Positions 23,045-32,896 of a stretch of DNA of 64,000 bases are shown piece by piece. How positions within the stretch are numbered: position 1 is the stretch's first letter; every line of letters begins with the position of its first letter. The DNA comes from Leishmania mexicana MHOM/GT/2001/U1103 (Eukaryota; Euglenozoa; Kinetoplastea; Trypanosomatida; Trypanosomatidae): the NCBI RefSeq assembly GCF_000234665.1, contig NC_018334.1:1054001-1118000 (forward strand), given 5' to 3'. A program made the translations under genes and the position numbers. The notes under the pieces are model-generated. The model was given only the letters and a program-made list of their open reading frames with translations, had not been told where the DNA came from and did no database searches.

Positions 23045-26000
23045 TTAGCTGTGGCGCCGCCGCGGGGGGTAGCCGGGGGAGCGCGGGTGCATGGGCATGG
23101 GTGGCCTGGGGACGTTCGGCGGGCGAGGCCCTTGCAGGGCAACTGCGCCCTGTTGACCTGGTTTCATGATCATCACTCGAGGGCCCCTAGGCCTTTCCTT
23201 TCCCGCACAAAAGTGGGCTTGGTACTCCTCATACCGTTGCGCTTCGTTCTCTTGCTGCTGCCACATCAATCCACGCTCCGCCCAACGCATGGCAAGCAGC
23301 TGGCGATCCTTTTCCTTTTGCCGTGCTTCCCTGTCAATGTGCGTCGAGATGTCCGGTGAATCGACGTACGGGACGCCGGGGACGTCGAGGATTGTGCGGC
23401 GTCGCTGCCCCTGCCCTCGCTGCTCTGGGGAGTTGTGATCGGCGCGGACGCACTTGTATGGGTGCATAGGAGAACGGTGAGCGAAACGGCGTCCTGGCAC
23501 GCTCATTGCTAGCTGAGTGTTCTGCGTGGTGGAGGAATCCACCGAGATCCAGCTCTCCTCCGCGTCATTACCCGCAGGCGTTGCAGTTTCCCTCGACTCG
23601 TCGATTCCGTCCACACGCGTCTCGTCGATGGCGGTGGCATCTACCGCCGTTTGGTCGCCAAGCAACACACCGACACTTCTCGAGCGATCCGCGTTCGCCA
23701 ACCTCTTTCCGGTGACAACAGTGGACGAATCCACCACGTGGGAGCGGGTTTCCGCCGTGCCACTCGCGTCTAGCCGGGAGTGGGAGAGAAGCGTGGTGAG
23801 GTTTGTGTGCTTCGCGTGGACCTCACGGGTAAACTCCGCTTCGTGCACCTCCTCGGCGTCGTCCGCGTCTGACGCCGCCTCATGCGCTGGCTGCATGATG
23901 GAAAAGCGACGGGATTGCTTGGCACCATCAAGATGTACCGTGGCCATGTCCTGAGGCATCCGCAGAAACTCGTCACCGAGTGCGCAGACCGTTGGGCTCG
24001 CAGCAGTCGCCTCAGGTGGCAGAGGAATGGGGACGACGAAGGGCGTCGCGGCGCTGTCACCGGCCGTCAACGCTCCACGAGCGGTTGGGTCACAGCCAGC
24101 GCTTACCCCAGACGGCACCGTCGCAGCGGCCTGTGGTCTTGTCGCAACTCTCACTCTCTTGGGATCGTGAATGCGACTGCTCCCCGGCGAGCTCTGCAGT
24201 ATGGAGATGGGGGTCATCATCAGGCAGTCTGCGTGGCGGTAACCGCTGAAGTCAGAGCCGGAGCGTTGATGCTCGCGAAGCTGTTGGATGCTGGCGTCAG
24301 CACGTTCAATGGCGGCATCTGGCATGTTGTGCACGGAGAGCTCGGTGCTGCTGCGAGGATAAGTCAGGATGGTCACGTGGCTCCTAAGCCCGTCCCCTTC
24401 CCAGAACGATCCAATACGACTCGCATCGCTGTCCTTGCAACGACCCCAGGTCGTTGACTTGGCTGCAGCAGCGGTAACAGCGCCAAGCTCTGATACGGCA
24501 CTCACCTGGTGAGTGGCTTGCCAAGTCGACGCCTCTTCGGCGCCTCGTGCCGGGGATGGCGAAGTGCGGAGGTTGAAACCAGCGCCGACACGCACCAGCG
24601 TCGCGTTGCTTCGTGAAGATACACCCGCGTTAGGGATGCGGCTCTGCAGCGGCACGGCGGTATTCCAGCTCTCCTCCTCCAGAGGTACCGCCGCAGGAGG
24701 AGGTGGATTTGGTGACTCGCAGGCTGGCACACTTTCAGTTGAGTTGCTTTTCATCGCAAAGCGATCAAACCGCTGAGCGCGTGCCTCTTCGTCCGATGGG
24801 GGCACTGGCTGTGGCTGGTGAGGTGGTGGCAGAGTGGCCGCGGTCGTCCACATCTTGCACCTTCCTGTGGCACACTGGCATCCGAGCTCCCCAAACGTAC
24901 ACGCGCTGTTGTCCTTCAAGCAGGAGACGTGTCTTTCGCCGAGGCGCTGGAGGGCATCTGCCAAGTCATCAGAATCCATGACAGAGCTTAACGTTGCACC
25001 CTCCCTTCCACACCCCAAAAAGGCCGTACACGTCGAGGCTGCTGTTTCCTCTCTGGTGCTTTCCGTTAACCGAGAAGGGTTCACCACTGAGCCCGTTGGG
25101 CTATGGGGTTGCACTCCACTGTCGCATTCGCTGCATACTACTGCCGGCACACGAAGCGCAGGCGTGTGGCTTGACAGCGCATCGCCAGATCTCGAGGATT
25201 CCACACGGGAAGCCCCTCTTTCGACCGATCTGCTCTCCTGCGCAGCCGGAGTACACTCTCTAACACCGCAACTCGACAGTCCGCCACCAACCTGCCCATG
25301 CGAACAGTTCATCGTTGAGGCACCGCTTCCGCCCGCCTTCACCGAACGCTTTTCGCTTGCACTCCGCGCAGAAGATTCGGTTACACAGCTGCAACACTCA
25401 CCGCCTGCAAAACTGTACCCGCCATTCGACCGCGACGCAACGCTCGTGTCCGGACCCACAGCGCTGTCGGCCCCCATCATACTGCCGTACCCGGCGCGCG
25501 ACTGCACGCTCGCCTCGCTGCCGCCGCCAATGCTGTACCCGCCATTCGACCGCGACGCAACGCTCATGTCCGGACCCACAGCGCTGTCGGCCCCCATCAT
25601 ACTGCCGTACCCGGCGCGCGACTGCACGCTCGCCTCGCTGCCGCCGCCAATGCTGTACCCGCCATTCGACCGCGACGCAACGCTCGTGTCCGGACCCACA
25701 GCGCTGTCGGCCCCCATCATACTGCCGTACCCGGCGCGCGACTGCACGCTCGCCTCGCTGCCGCCGCCAATGCTGTACCCGCCATTCGACCGCGACGCAA
25801 CGCTCATGTCCGGACCCACAGCGCTGTCGGCCCCCATCATACTGCCGTACCCGGCGCGCGACTGCACGCTCGCCTCGCTGCCGCCGCCAATGCTGTACCC
25901 GCCATTCGACCGCGACGCAACGCTCGTGTCCGGACCCACAGCGCTGTCGGCCCCCATCATACTGCCGTACCCGGCGCGCGACTGCACGCTCGCCTCGCTG

Positions 26001-29000
26001 CCGCCGCCAATGCTGTACCCGCCATTCGACCGCGACGCAACGCTCGTGTCCGGAGCCACAGCGCTGTCGGCCCCCATCATACTGCCGTGCCCGGCGCGCG
26101 ACTGCACGCTCGCCTCGCTGCCGCCGCCAATGCTGTACCCGCCATTCGACCGCGACGCAACGCTCGTGTCCGGAGCCACAGCGCTGTCGGCCCCCATCAT
26201 ACTGCCGTACCCGGCGCGCGACTGCACGCTCGCCTCGCTGCCGCCGCCAATGCTGTACCCGCCATTCGACCGCGACGCAACGCTCGTGTCCGGAGCCACA
26301 GCGCTGTCGGCCCCCATCATACTGCCGTACCCGGCGCGCGACTGCACGATCTGGTGGTGGATTCCGGAGCCTGACGGGGGTGAAGTGGCTGAGGTAATGG
26401 TGGACGGCGACTGAGTGTCGCGGGCATCTACACTTTGCGTGCTGTGGTCGTCACCTGTTCTCTGATTGTGCATGACGGACGCGTCTCCGAGATGAGCTGC
26501 CAGTGCATCTGATAAACTGCGCCTGGCCGTAGCTCTACCAGAAGAGAGGCGGTGATTAGTCGAGGCTGTGCGGGAGCCTGTTGCGGCAGCGGCTGGAGGC
26601 GGTGATGCGGAATCGTCAGGAGGAGCGGCAAACTGTGGAGCGCCGTTCGCAGAGTTCTCGACAGCATGAGCCCAACAGGTGTTGCGAGAAACACAGCAGT
26701 GGCCTGCGTCGGCACTTTTCTCGCCTTGTAGTGCGCTGTGTTTGTAGCCGGATGCGTCACTGATGGCGGTGGAGTGGAATGATACAATCGGGAAACCTTG
26801 CCGATGATCTTCACCACCCATAGCCGAGGTTTCAGCGTTGGTGCGGAGGAGGCTTCCAAAAGCGGATTCGCCGGTTGGAGCAGATGGGGCATACGAGGAC
26901 TCTTTGATTGTCGTCGAGGTCGGAGAGAGATGCGTGCCAGTGCGGGTATCAAACACGCTGTACGTCGGCGTTCCATCGTGGGGGCTCCCCGTTGCCGGGA
27001 GGTCACTGAAGGGTGTGTTGCGCCCTCCGCTCCGCGAACTGTGAACGCCGCTGACCAACAACCGGCTTTTTGAAACGGCCGCTGTGTCGCAAACACCTTG
27101 CGCGCTCTGCCTCGCGCGATCTGTCATGTCTGAGGACGCCTCCAGCACACTGAAGGGTGCTGCAGCCGCAGCAGACGTGTCAAGACGGAGCGTCCCGTTT
27201 GTTCTGATGGTCGGGGAGTGCACACCGCTTGCATCAGAGGGCCCCATCGCCAACGCCTCTAAATGAGCAAGAGCACTGTACTCGGCAACTGCATGCACGC
27301 CGGTGCCCGTGTCCTCCCTGGTCTTGATGCTCTCCGCGTTGCTCATCGCCGCCGTGTCTATGTGGCTCATGATGAGACTGCCGTAGCCAGTCTTCCTCCC
27401 GACGGCGCCTTCTTCCTCAAAGGTCTCCGTCGTACTCGGCATTGTAGCGCTGCTGGCTTCCCACGATCCCACACTGCGGGTTCGCTGGGAGCACTCTGGC
27501 CTGTGCGTTGTCGTGGAGGCGTTCGGCAGCGTCGAGTAGCACTCCGTGGCTACCACCGTGTGACTCATGGGGTTCTCCGCACTAGTCAGGTCGGCGTGCA
27601 GCCGCTGCGTTCGCTGCTGCTTTGACGTTTGGGTGGCTTCAGCCGCGCTCCCATCACGCAGCAGGAAAGATGTCGCCAGACAGTAAGCAACACCCGTAGT
27701 GTTTTCCGTGTTCCCAACGCCGACGCGAGACTCGTGGGGGTCATTCATGGCGGAGTACGCGACAGTCCTTGTAAGTGTCTGTGATGCTGGGTTCTCTTCG
27801 GGAACTGCACTAGCTTCGCCGTCGTACCACTCGTGGTCGCCACCCAGACCCTGCAAGTACTCTACGCTGCTTCGAGCGCTTGTGGTATCATCCGCCACCG
27901 TTGAGAGGTCTGAAGAATCGACCGTCTCACCAGCAAGCCCGCTCGGCTGTGCGCTTGCGCCATAGTCCGTTAAGGCGAGGATGTTCAGTACACACGGCTT
28001 GACCACACCTGTCAAGTCCGCTGGGCCGCCATGACGGTCAACGTGCCCATGCTGCGGATGCCTAGGGGGCAGGCATCGCCGATCGGGTGCCGTTCTTGCA
28101 GTCGATGTGTCGGGTGAGGTGATGGCTTTCCAAAACGCCGCGACAGAGGGGATGCGCTCTTGGCCAGTCCCTTCGACGCACTCTCGGTAGAACAGGCTCT
28201 GACCTTCTTCGCTCGCATTGGCGCGGCTAACGTCGCTGAAGACACCCGTGCTCGGTGTCACGTCAAGCATCGCACTGGCATCACTTCCGTGCACCGGCAG
28301 TCCGTGACGACTGCGCGCCATTGCCTCTCCAAGAGCGCAGGCAGCGTGTGCCGAGGCGGGTGGAGCGGGGACACGTTCCTTCGACATTGACTTGCTTGCT
28401 GCACCTTTTGTCGTTGGTGCTTTGTGCCCGGGGCCTTGGAAGACGGACGGCTCCTCCACGACTGAGGATGCTTGCTCCTCGACCACCTCGAACACGTTCT
28501 TCGCTCGATCCTGGCGGTTCGCGGCATCCAGGACAACATCCACGACGGGGCGGTCCTCTGCCTTTGCAGCACGTCGATCGATGACTGCGTGCTCACGGGT
28601 GTACACGTGCAGCCGATCGTACATCAGCGGAGACCTGTTGTGCAAGCAGGGGCTGCTGAGCGTGTTGTGGGAGTGCGGAGTAAGGAGTCCCGTCGTCGGG
28701 ATGTCGGGGGCGTCCTCAAGCACGTCGAAGGCTGCTGTCCGCCGCAGATGTTTCCGTTCACCATGCCCACCTTTGATATCAGACAGCCTCGCCGCTTCCG
28801 TCGGGGATGCTGGGGGACTAATAGTGTAGTGGTGCTTGGGTTTCTTGCGGTTGTTCTCCTTTACCTCCCGTCGCACACGCCGAATCTCGTTGACACGAGG
28901 CAGGAAAGAGGCTATCGTGGACGCCGTACTCACTGCCCCGTCAGAGCGTGTGGCGCCGGCCGGGGACGTCAGGAGAGACACATACCGCGTGGCCGCCTCG

Positions 29001-29920
29001 TCGCCAAACTTGTCGCGGAGCAGGTACCACGCGAGAATTGGAAGCAGCCGCTTGTTGAAGGGTGCCGAGGTGAGCAGGGAGCGCTTTCGGACGGCTTCCA
29101 GCTCCAGCAGCACATCCTCCTCGGAGAATACCTTCTTGTCCACCAGATCAGCCAGCACAGAAAGATGGGCATTCGAGCGCGCAACAGAGCTCATGTCTCT
29201 CTGGTCGAGGCTCCGCGACACCTTCGGCGCGCCGGGCTTCCTCGGGTGGGTGGCAGGCGGTTGCTCCCTCGGCGGCGTCTTGCTCTCATGCGGGAGGGTG
29301 CTTGGTGTCCGCAGAGAGAAAAGGTGTGACGGCGGTTTAGCAAAGTCCTTGCGGAGAGGATGCAAGAGCAAGACGGCCAATTGCGCCGCGTAAGTGCCGG
29401 ACTTGACGCCAGACGCACGCACCGTGTCTGGCGGCGGTTCCTTCGACGCATGTGGTGGTGATGGCAGGGTGGGCCTTTCCGGGACGGCAGGGGGAGGCGA
29501 GAGCGGCGTAACAACCAGCGGTTCACTAGCCTTCTGGATTCTCAGCATTGCCGTCGGCGTGTCGAGCTCCACCGGGAAGTCCTTACCATACCGCACGGTG
29601 GTCATGATGCCTATCTCATGCACCACTCCAGGCGTAACGCCAGCCTGCACCTTGCTCGAGGAGCTGCGCTGACGGCTTCCGGTGCGGTGGCTCGACGTGT
29701 ACGCTTCGGAGGATATGCGCGACGGCGAAATAGGGGAGATGAGATAAGCAGAAGAGCGTCCGTCCGCGTCTTCTGCCGCGCTAACGTCTTCACTGAACAC
29801 CTTACCGGGTGTGTTGGTGAGCGAGATCGCCTCGGGGAGGTTTTTGGCTGACAGGAACGGCGTGACATTCTCCGACGTCGCGGCGGTGGCTGAGCGCGCT
29901 TGATGGGAGACTGAGGACAT
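23045..29920 (-). CDS. Very large hypothetical protein (2291 aa) with 40-residue tandem repeats
   Basis: The frame is open to 30316, but the first 132 residues look like translated pyrimidine tract, so I choose ATG 29920 (MSSVSHQARSATAAT). Residues about 248-345 look folded and helical (LSVLADLVDKKVFSEEDV, then LLPILAWYLLRDKFGDEAA) and are followed by a basic patch. Most of the rest is Ser/Thr/Ala-rich low complexity. Residues about 1191-1503 are nearly eight copies of a 40-residue unit containing SRAGYGSMMGADSAV and SVASRSNGGYS. The C-terminus has a charged helical stretch (DREARQKEKDRQLLAMRWAE) and a Pro/Arg-rich end. No catalytic domain recognised. Possibly a cytoskeletal or scaffold protein, which is only a guess from its size and repeats. 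Long plus-strand frames over the repeats are shadows. Confidence 0.85.
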   Translation of the reverse strand: MSSVSHQARSATAATSENVTPFLSAKNLPEAISLTNTPGKVFSEDVSAAEDADGRSSAYLISPISPSRISSEAYTSSHRTGSRQRSSSSKVQAGVTPGVVHEIGIMTTVRYGKDFPVELDTPTAMLRIQKASEPLVVTPLSPPPAVPERPTLPSPPHASKEPPPDTVRASGVKSGTYAAQLAVLLLHPLRKDFAKPPSHLFSLRTPSTLPHESKTPPREQPPATHPRKPGAPKVSRSLDQRDMSSVARSNAHLSVLADLVDKKVFSEEDVLLELEAVRKRSLLTSAPFNKRLLPILAWYLLRDKFGDEAATRYVSLLTSPAGATRSDGAVSTASTIASFLPRVNEIRRVRREVKENNRKKPKHHYTISPPASPTEAARLSDIKGGHGERKHLRRTAAFDVLEDAPDIPTTGLLTPHSHNTLSSPCLHNRSPLMYDRLHVYTREHAVIDRRAAKAEDRPVVDVVLDAANRQDRAKNVFEVVEEQASSVVEEPSVFQGPGHKAPTTKGAASKSMSKERVPAPPASAHAACALGEAMARSRHGLPVHGSDASAMLDVTPSTGVFSDVSRANASEEGQSLFYRECVEGTGQERIPSVAAFWKAITSPDTSTARTAPDRRCLPPRHPQHGHVDRHGGPADLTGVVKPCVLNILALTDYGASAQPSGLAGETVDSSDLSTVADDTTSARSSVEYLQGLGGDHEWYDGEASAVPEENPASQTLTRTVAYSAMNDPHESRVGVGNTENTTGVAYCLATSFLLRDGSAAEATQTSKQQRTQRLHADLTSAENPMSHTVVATECYSTLPNASTTTHRPECSQRTRSVGSWEASSATMPSTTETFEEEGAVGRKTGYGSLIMSHIDTAAMSNAESIKTREDTGTGVHAVAEYSALAHLEALAMGPSDASGVHSPTIRTNGTLRLDTSAAAAAPFSVLEASSDMTDRARQSAQGVCDTAAVSKSRLLVSGVHSSRSGGRNTPFSDLPATGSPHDGTPTYSVFDTRTGTHLSPTSTTIKESSYAPSAPTGESAFGSLLRTNAETSAMGGEDHRQGFPIVSFHSTAISDASGYKHSALQGEKSADAGHCCVSRNTCWAHAVENSANGAPQFAAPPDDSASPPPAAAATGSRTASTNHRLSSGRATARRSLSDALAAHLGDASVMHNQRTGDDHSTQSVDARDTQSPSTITSATSPPSGSGIHHQIVQSRAGYGSMMGADSAVAPDTSVASRSNGGYSIGGGSEASVQSRAGYGSMMGADSAVAPDTSVASRSNGGYSIGGGSEASVQSRAGHGSMMGADSAVAPDTSVASRSNGGYSIGGGSEASVQSRAGYGSMMGADSAVGPDTSVASRSNGGYSIGGGSEASVQSRAGYGSMMGADSAVGPDMSVASRSNGGYSIGGGSEASVQSRAGYGSMMGADSAVGPDTSVASRSNGGYSIGGGSEASVQSRAGYGSMMGADSAVGPDMSVASRSNGGYSIGGGSEASVQSRAGYGSMMGADSAVGPDTSVASRSNGGYSFAGGECCSCVTESSARSASEKRSVKAGGSGASTMNCSHGQVGGGLSSCGVRECTPAAQESRSVERGASRVESSRSGDALSSHTPALRVPAVVCSECDSGVQPHSPTGSVVNPSRLTESTREETAASTCTAFLGCGREGATLSSVMDSDDLADALQRLGERHVSCLKDNSACTFGELGCQCATGRCKMWTTAATLPPPHQPQPVPPSDEEARAQRFDRFAMKSNSTESVPACESPNPPPPAAVPLEEESWNTAVPLQSRIPNAGVSSRSNATLVRVGAGFNLRTSPSPARGAEEASTWQATHQVSAVSELGAVTAAAAKSTTWGRCKDSDASRIGSFWEGDGLRSHVTILTYPRSSTELSVHNMPDAAIERADASIQQLREHQRSGSDFSGYRHADCLMMTPISILQSSPGSSRIHDPKRVRVATRPQAAATVPSGVSAGCDPTARGALTAGDSAATPFVVPIPLPPEATAASPTVCALGDEFLRMPQDMATVHLDGAKQSRRFSIMQPAHEAASDADDAEEVHEAEFTREVHAKHTNLTTLLSHSRLDASGTAETRSHVVDSSTVVTGKRLANADRSRSVGVLLGDQTAVDATAIDETRVDGIDESRETATPAGNDAEESWISVDSSTTQNTQLAMSVPGRRFAHRSPMHPYKCVRADHNSPEQRGQGQRRRTILDVPGVPYVDSPDISTHIDREARQKEKDRQLLAMRWAERGLMWQQQENEAQRYEEYQAHFCAGKERPRGPRVMIMKPGQQGAVALQGPRPPNVPRPPMPMHPRSPGYPPRRRHS
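25412..26349 (-). repeat. Tandem coding repeat, 120-bp unit, about 7.8 copies
   Basis: The unit boundary recurs every 120 bp, at 25412, 25532, 25652, 25772, 25892, 26012, 26132 and 26252, and the array breaks at 26349. Units differ at only a few positions: a Thr/Met codon, a Gly/Ala codon and one Tyr/His codon. Because 120 is a multiple of 3, all frames repeat, and the plus strand is also open through the array. Near-identity means the true copy number may be collapsed in the assembly. Confidence 0.97.
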
Positions 29921-31543
29921 GGTGCAGGGGTGGCGGCGAAGAGATATTATTCTGTCGTGAGAGAGGGAATAGACCAACAAGGACAACCGCTGGAGGAGCA
30001 GGGCACACACACACACCGACCCAGTGGGGAGAGGAAGAAAGACCGAAGGGCGAGAATGAAAGGGGAACAGGCCCAAGCCGTTATGGGGTTGAGTGGGGGT
30101 GGGGCTAGAGAGACAGAGAGACGGTGGTGGGAGAAGACAACGCTGTGCACATGAAGGGTGGAACAAAGGGGAAGAGATTGGTATATGTGTGTATTCAGGG
30201 AAGGGAGGGGAGATCGGTCCCGCGAAGGACGCAGAGGGGGGGGGAATCTGAGCTGGGGGAGCGGATAGGAGAACTGCGCAAGACGGGAAGCGACAGAAAA
30301 GAGAGAAGATAAACAAGGAAGCGGTCTAACGGGATGTAAGAAGGAAAGGGGCGTTCTATAGGGGTGTAGCTGCCACACCGTGTGTGCTGTAGAGCGCCAC
30401 CGGGGGTCGCAGAGGCGGTCAGGTGGGCGGGTGGTGCCCAGTCTAATGGTATCTGGGCTGGTGAATGCGGTGTGAGAGGGTGAAAGCAAAGCGCAACAAC
30501 AAAAGAAAGAGCTGTGCGTTGCTTCGGCACTTACCGTGGTGGCGTGGGTACACTTTCGCGAACGCACCGGCTGCATGGGAGCGGCGTTGGTGGGTCGGTA
30601 CACCGAGGGAGGACGTAGTGGTGGTGGGGCGGGGGAAGGCGGGGGGAGGAGGAGGAAGAGGAGCGTGAGGAGACAGAGAATCATTGTGTCCCACGACGAG
30701 GGTAGGCAGGTGGACCCCTTCTACCTACCAATGGGCGTCAACGGCACATACTGGCCTTGCTTCTGCGCTGGGGAGTCTTCCGATAAGCGCGCATGGCCAA
30801 AATCGAAAAAAAGGCATCCAATAGCCTCCGTTGCAGTGCACAGATGCCGTGCGCACCTTCTTCTTGTCCTTGTTGTGCGTGTCCTGAGAGTCGAGCCGCT
30901 TCTACTCCCCCTCCCCACTCAAGCGCAACGCGTGAGGAGAGACGCGGGACAACAGAAGATGGAACAGATTGAGAAGAAGAATACGAGGTGGTGGTGGTGG
31001 TGAGGAGGGAGGGAGGGAGGAGAGCAACAACATGCGCGCAGAAGACCAAAGAAAAAAAAAGATGGACACAAGCACGCACGAGCAGCTACGCATCCAGACG
31101 TGACAGACACAGAATACAAAACGAGAGAGGTGATGGATCGAAAAAAGAAACGAGAAGAGGAAGACGCGGAGGCGGAGACAAGCCCCAGTGCGAGGACCTA
31201 CAGGCACGGGACTTTGGATGACACGCCGCACGATCTGATCGGCGCCCCTCCACACACGCGCGCACACATGACAGGAAAAAGCAGGAGTTGTCTATAGAAG
31301 AAAAAAGGTGTCCGAAAACGGCAGTCGCACCACATCGGCCCCGCCGCCGTCGCTCCTGTGACCGTTTTGGTTCAAGGTGAGCGGCTCGAGTGACCGGAGC
31401 GACTTCCATCCGTGTAGGACCTTGGCTGAGTAGGCCGAGTACTCACTCTCTCTCGAGTTGACAATCCACGTGCCCTTGCGGTCCCATCCTTCTGAGCGCG
31501 CGACATGGGCACGTCAGATTTCCATCCCCTCCCTCCACCTCCC
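29921..31543. other. Spacer (1.6 kb), no gene seen
   Basis: Strongly purine-rich on the plus strand at 30020-30320 and 30600-30680, consistent with the polypyrimidine/splice-acceptor region of the large gene starting at 29920. Contains a TGG run near 30990-31000. No recognisable gene. Confidence 0.5.
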
Positions 31544-32896
31544 TCAGTCCTCGTAGATGCCCTTGAGAATGCGGCCACGTGGGGGGCCGCAACGAGAGGC
31601 CCTGAGATGGCCACGACTTGGCTCAATCTCGCTGGAGCTGGCACCCATTCCGTCACTTTCCGGCTGGTTCGTGTTGTCGGACGACGAGCGACTCCTGGGT
31701 GCGTTGCGGTTGCCTGCAACGTTGACAGCTCGTGGTGGCGAGAGAGTCCTTGAGGCGGCGACAATGCCGAGGGACGCTGAAGCGAAGCCCACCTCTCGCC
31801 AATTAGAATCGGTGGACGGTGACGGTGGCACCCCTGCCGTGGTGTCATCAGAACCGAGCATCACGCCTTCCGCGGGTTTGACTGCAGCCGCTGCGCTCAG
31901 AAGCTTCTGCAGCTTCTCTATCGGTGTTATCTGGCCCATCCGGCGTGGCTGCTGAACTGTGGCAATCATTGCTGAGGCGTTGCTTGTACACATGGAGGTG
32001 CCACCACTTCTATTCACATGAAAGAGCGGCTTGGCTGCCGTTGGTTTCGCGTGCCTTCCAACCTTGTCCAGGAAGACGTGGTCAAGCGCGCCATCGTGAT
32101 GTCTCTCTTGACTGCGAGCCTTTTCGCCCATCTCCGCCGCTGTCAGATCAAAGCGGCGACGCCGCGCACCACCGTCGCCTCCGGTGATGCGACGTCGTCC
32201 GCTGTCGTGCCCGTCTTGCGGCTGACCTACGGCTTCTGCAGGGCCGGCGCGTGTGGCCGCGCTGCAGGCCTGGACGCCACCCCACACCGTCTCTGTTTCC
32301 CAGGGAGCTCGAGGTGTGGAAGAGACAGTGCTGCTGCCACCGCCCTCAGATTGGACAACAGGGCCGAAAGTTCGTTGCTGCATCCACCGCGCCTTTGTTG
32401 TCGACGGGGATTCGTCCAGGTAGCTGTCTGTCCAGGTGTAGGAGAGTGACGGCGCCCTGGCGTTTCTCAGGAAAGCGAAGGAGTCAGTCGCGCAGCCCTC
32501 ACTCCACATCGACACCTCTCGCGTCATCGCAGACGGGGTGTGCTCCCCCGCGACTCTCATCTCCGACGTTAGTTCGTGTTGCGGCGCGGCGCCGACCGTT
32601 GTGGGCGTACCGCCCCGAGCATCAGTGTCGCTGGAGCCTTGTGTCCCAAGCTGGAGTCCCTGCGCCAATAACTGGGGGCGGATGTGCTGTCGCCGGGGCG
32701 ACGGTGGCGTGCCGACTACAAGTAGCTCCGTCGGCTGGGTAGCTCGACTGTAGCGGATCTGAAGCAGAACCGGTGCACTGGCGTAGCGATCACTGGCGGC
32801 TGCGCCGCTGGACTCGGTCATGTTCAAGGCAGAGGCGGCTGCCGACAGCAGCCGGTCACCATCGGTGAAATCGCTGCTCTCTGTATCGGAAGGCAT
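31544..32896 (-). CDS. Hypothetical low-complexity protein (450 aa)
   Basis: Two in-frame starts are possible: 32950 (MDIPLLHLNG) and 32896 (MPSDTESSDFTDGD). I prefer 32896 because the Ser/Asp-rich sequence after it matches the body of the protein; the longer form would have 468 residues. Near residue 42 there is a short ordered-looking stretch (PVLLQIRYSRATQPTELLVV). A helical segment occurs in the last third (GQITPIEKLQKLLSAAAAV). The C-terminus is basic and ends RGRILKGIYED. No transmembrane segment or known domain. Like its neighbours it is probably largely disordered. Function unknown. Confidence 0.8.
   Translation of the reverse strand: MPSDTESSDFTDGDRLLSAAASALNMTESSGAAASDRYASAPVLLQIRYSRATQPTELLVVGTPPSPRRQHIRPQLLAQGLQLGTQGSSDTDARGGTPTTVGAAPQHELTSEMRVAGEHTPSAMTREVSMWSEGCATDSFAFLRNARAPSLSYTWTDSYLDESPSTTKARWMQQRTFGPVVQSEGGGSSTVSSTPRAPWETETVWGGVQACSAATRAGPAEAVGQPQDGHDSGRRRITGGDGGARRRRFDLTAAEMGEKARSQERHHDGALDHVFLDKVGRHAKPTAAKPLFHVNRSGGTSMCTSNASAMIATVQQPRRMGQITPIEKLQKLLSAAAAVKPAEGVMLGSDDTTAGVPPSPSTDSNWREVGFASASLGIVAASRTLSPPRAVNVAGNRNAPRSRSSSDNTNQPESDGMGASSSEIEPSRGHLRASRCGPPRGRILKGIYED

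Noticed and set aside
24834..26414. 526-codon plus-strand frame with perfect 40-residue repeats
   Set aside because: Antisense to the 2291-residue gene. The repeat length is a multiple of three, so every frame stays open across the array.
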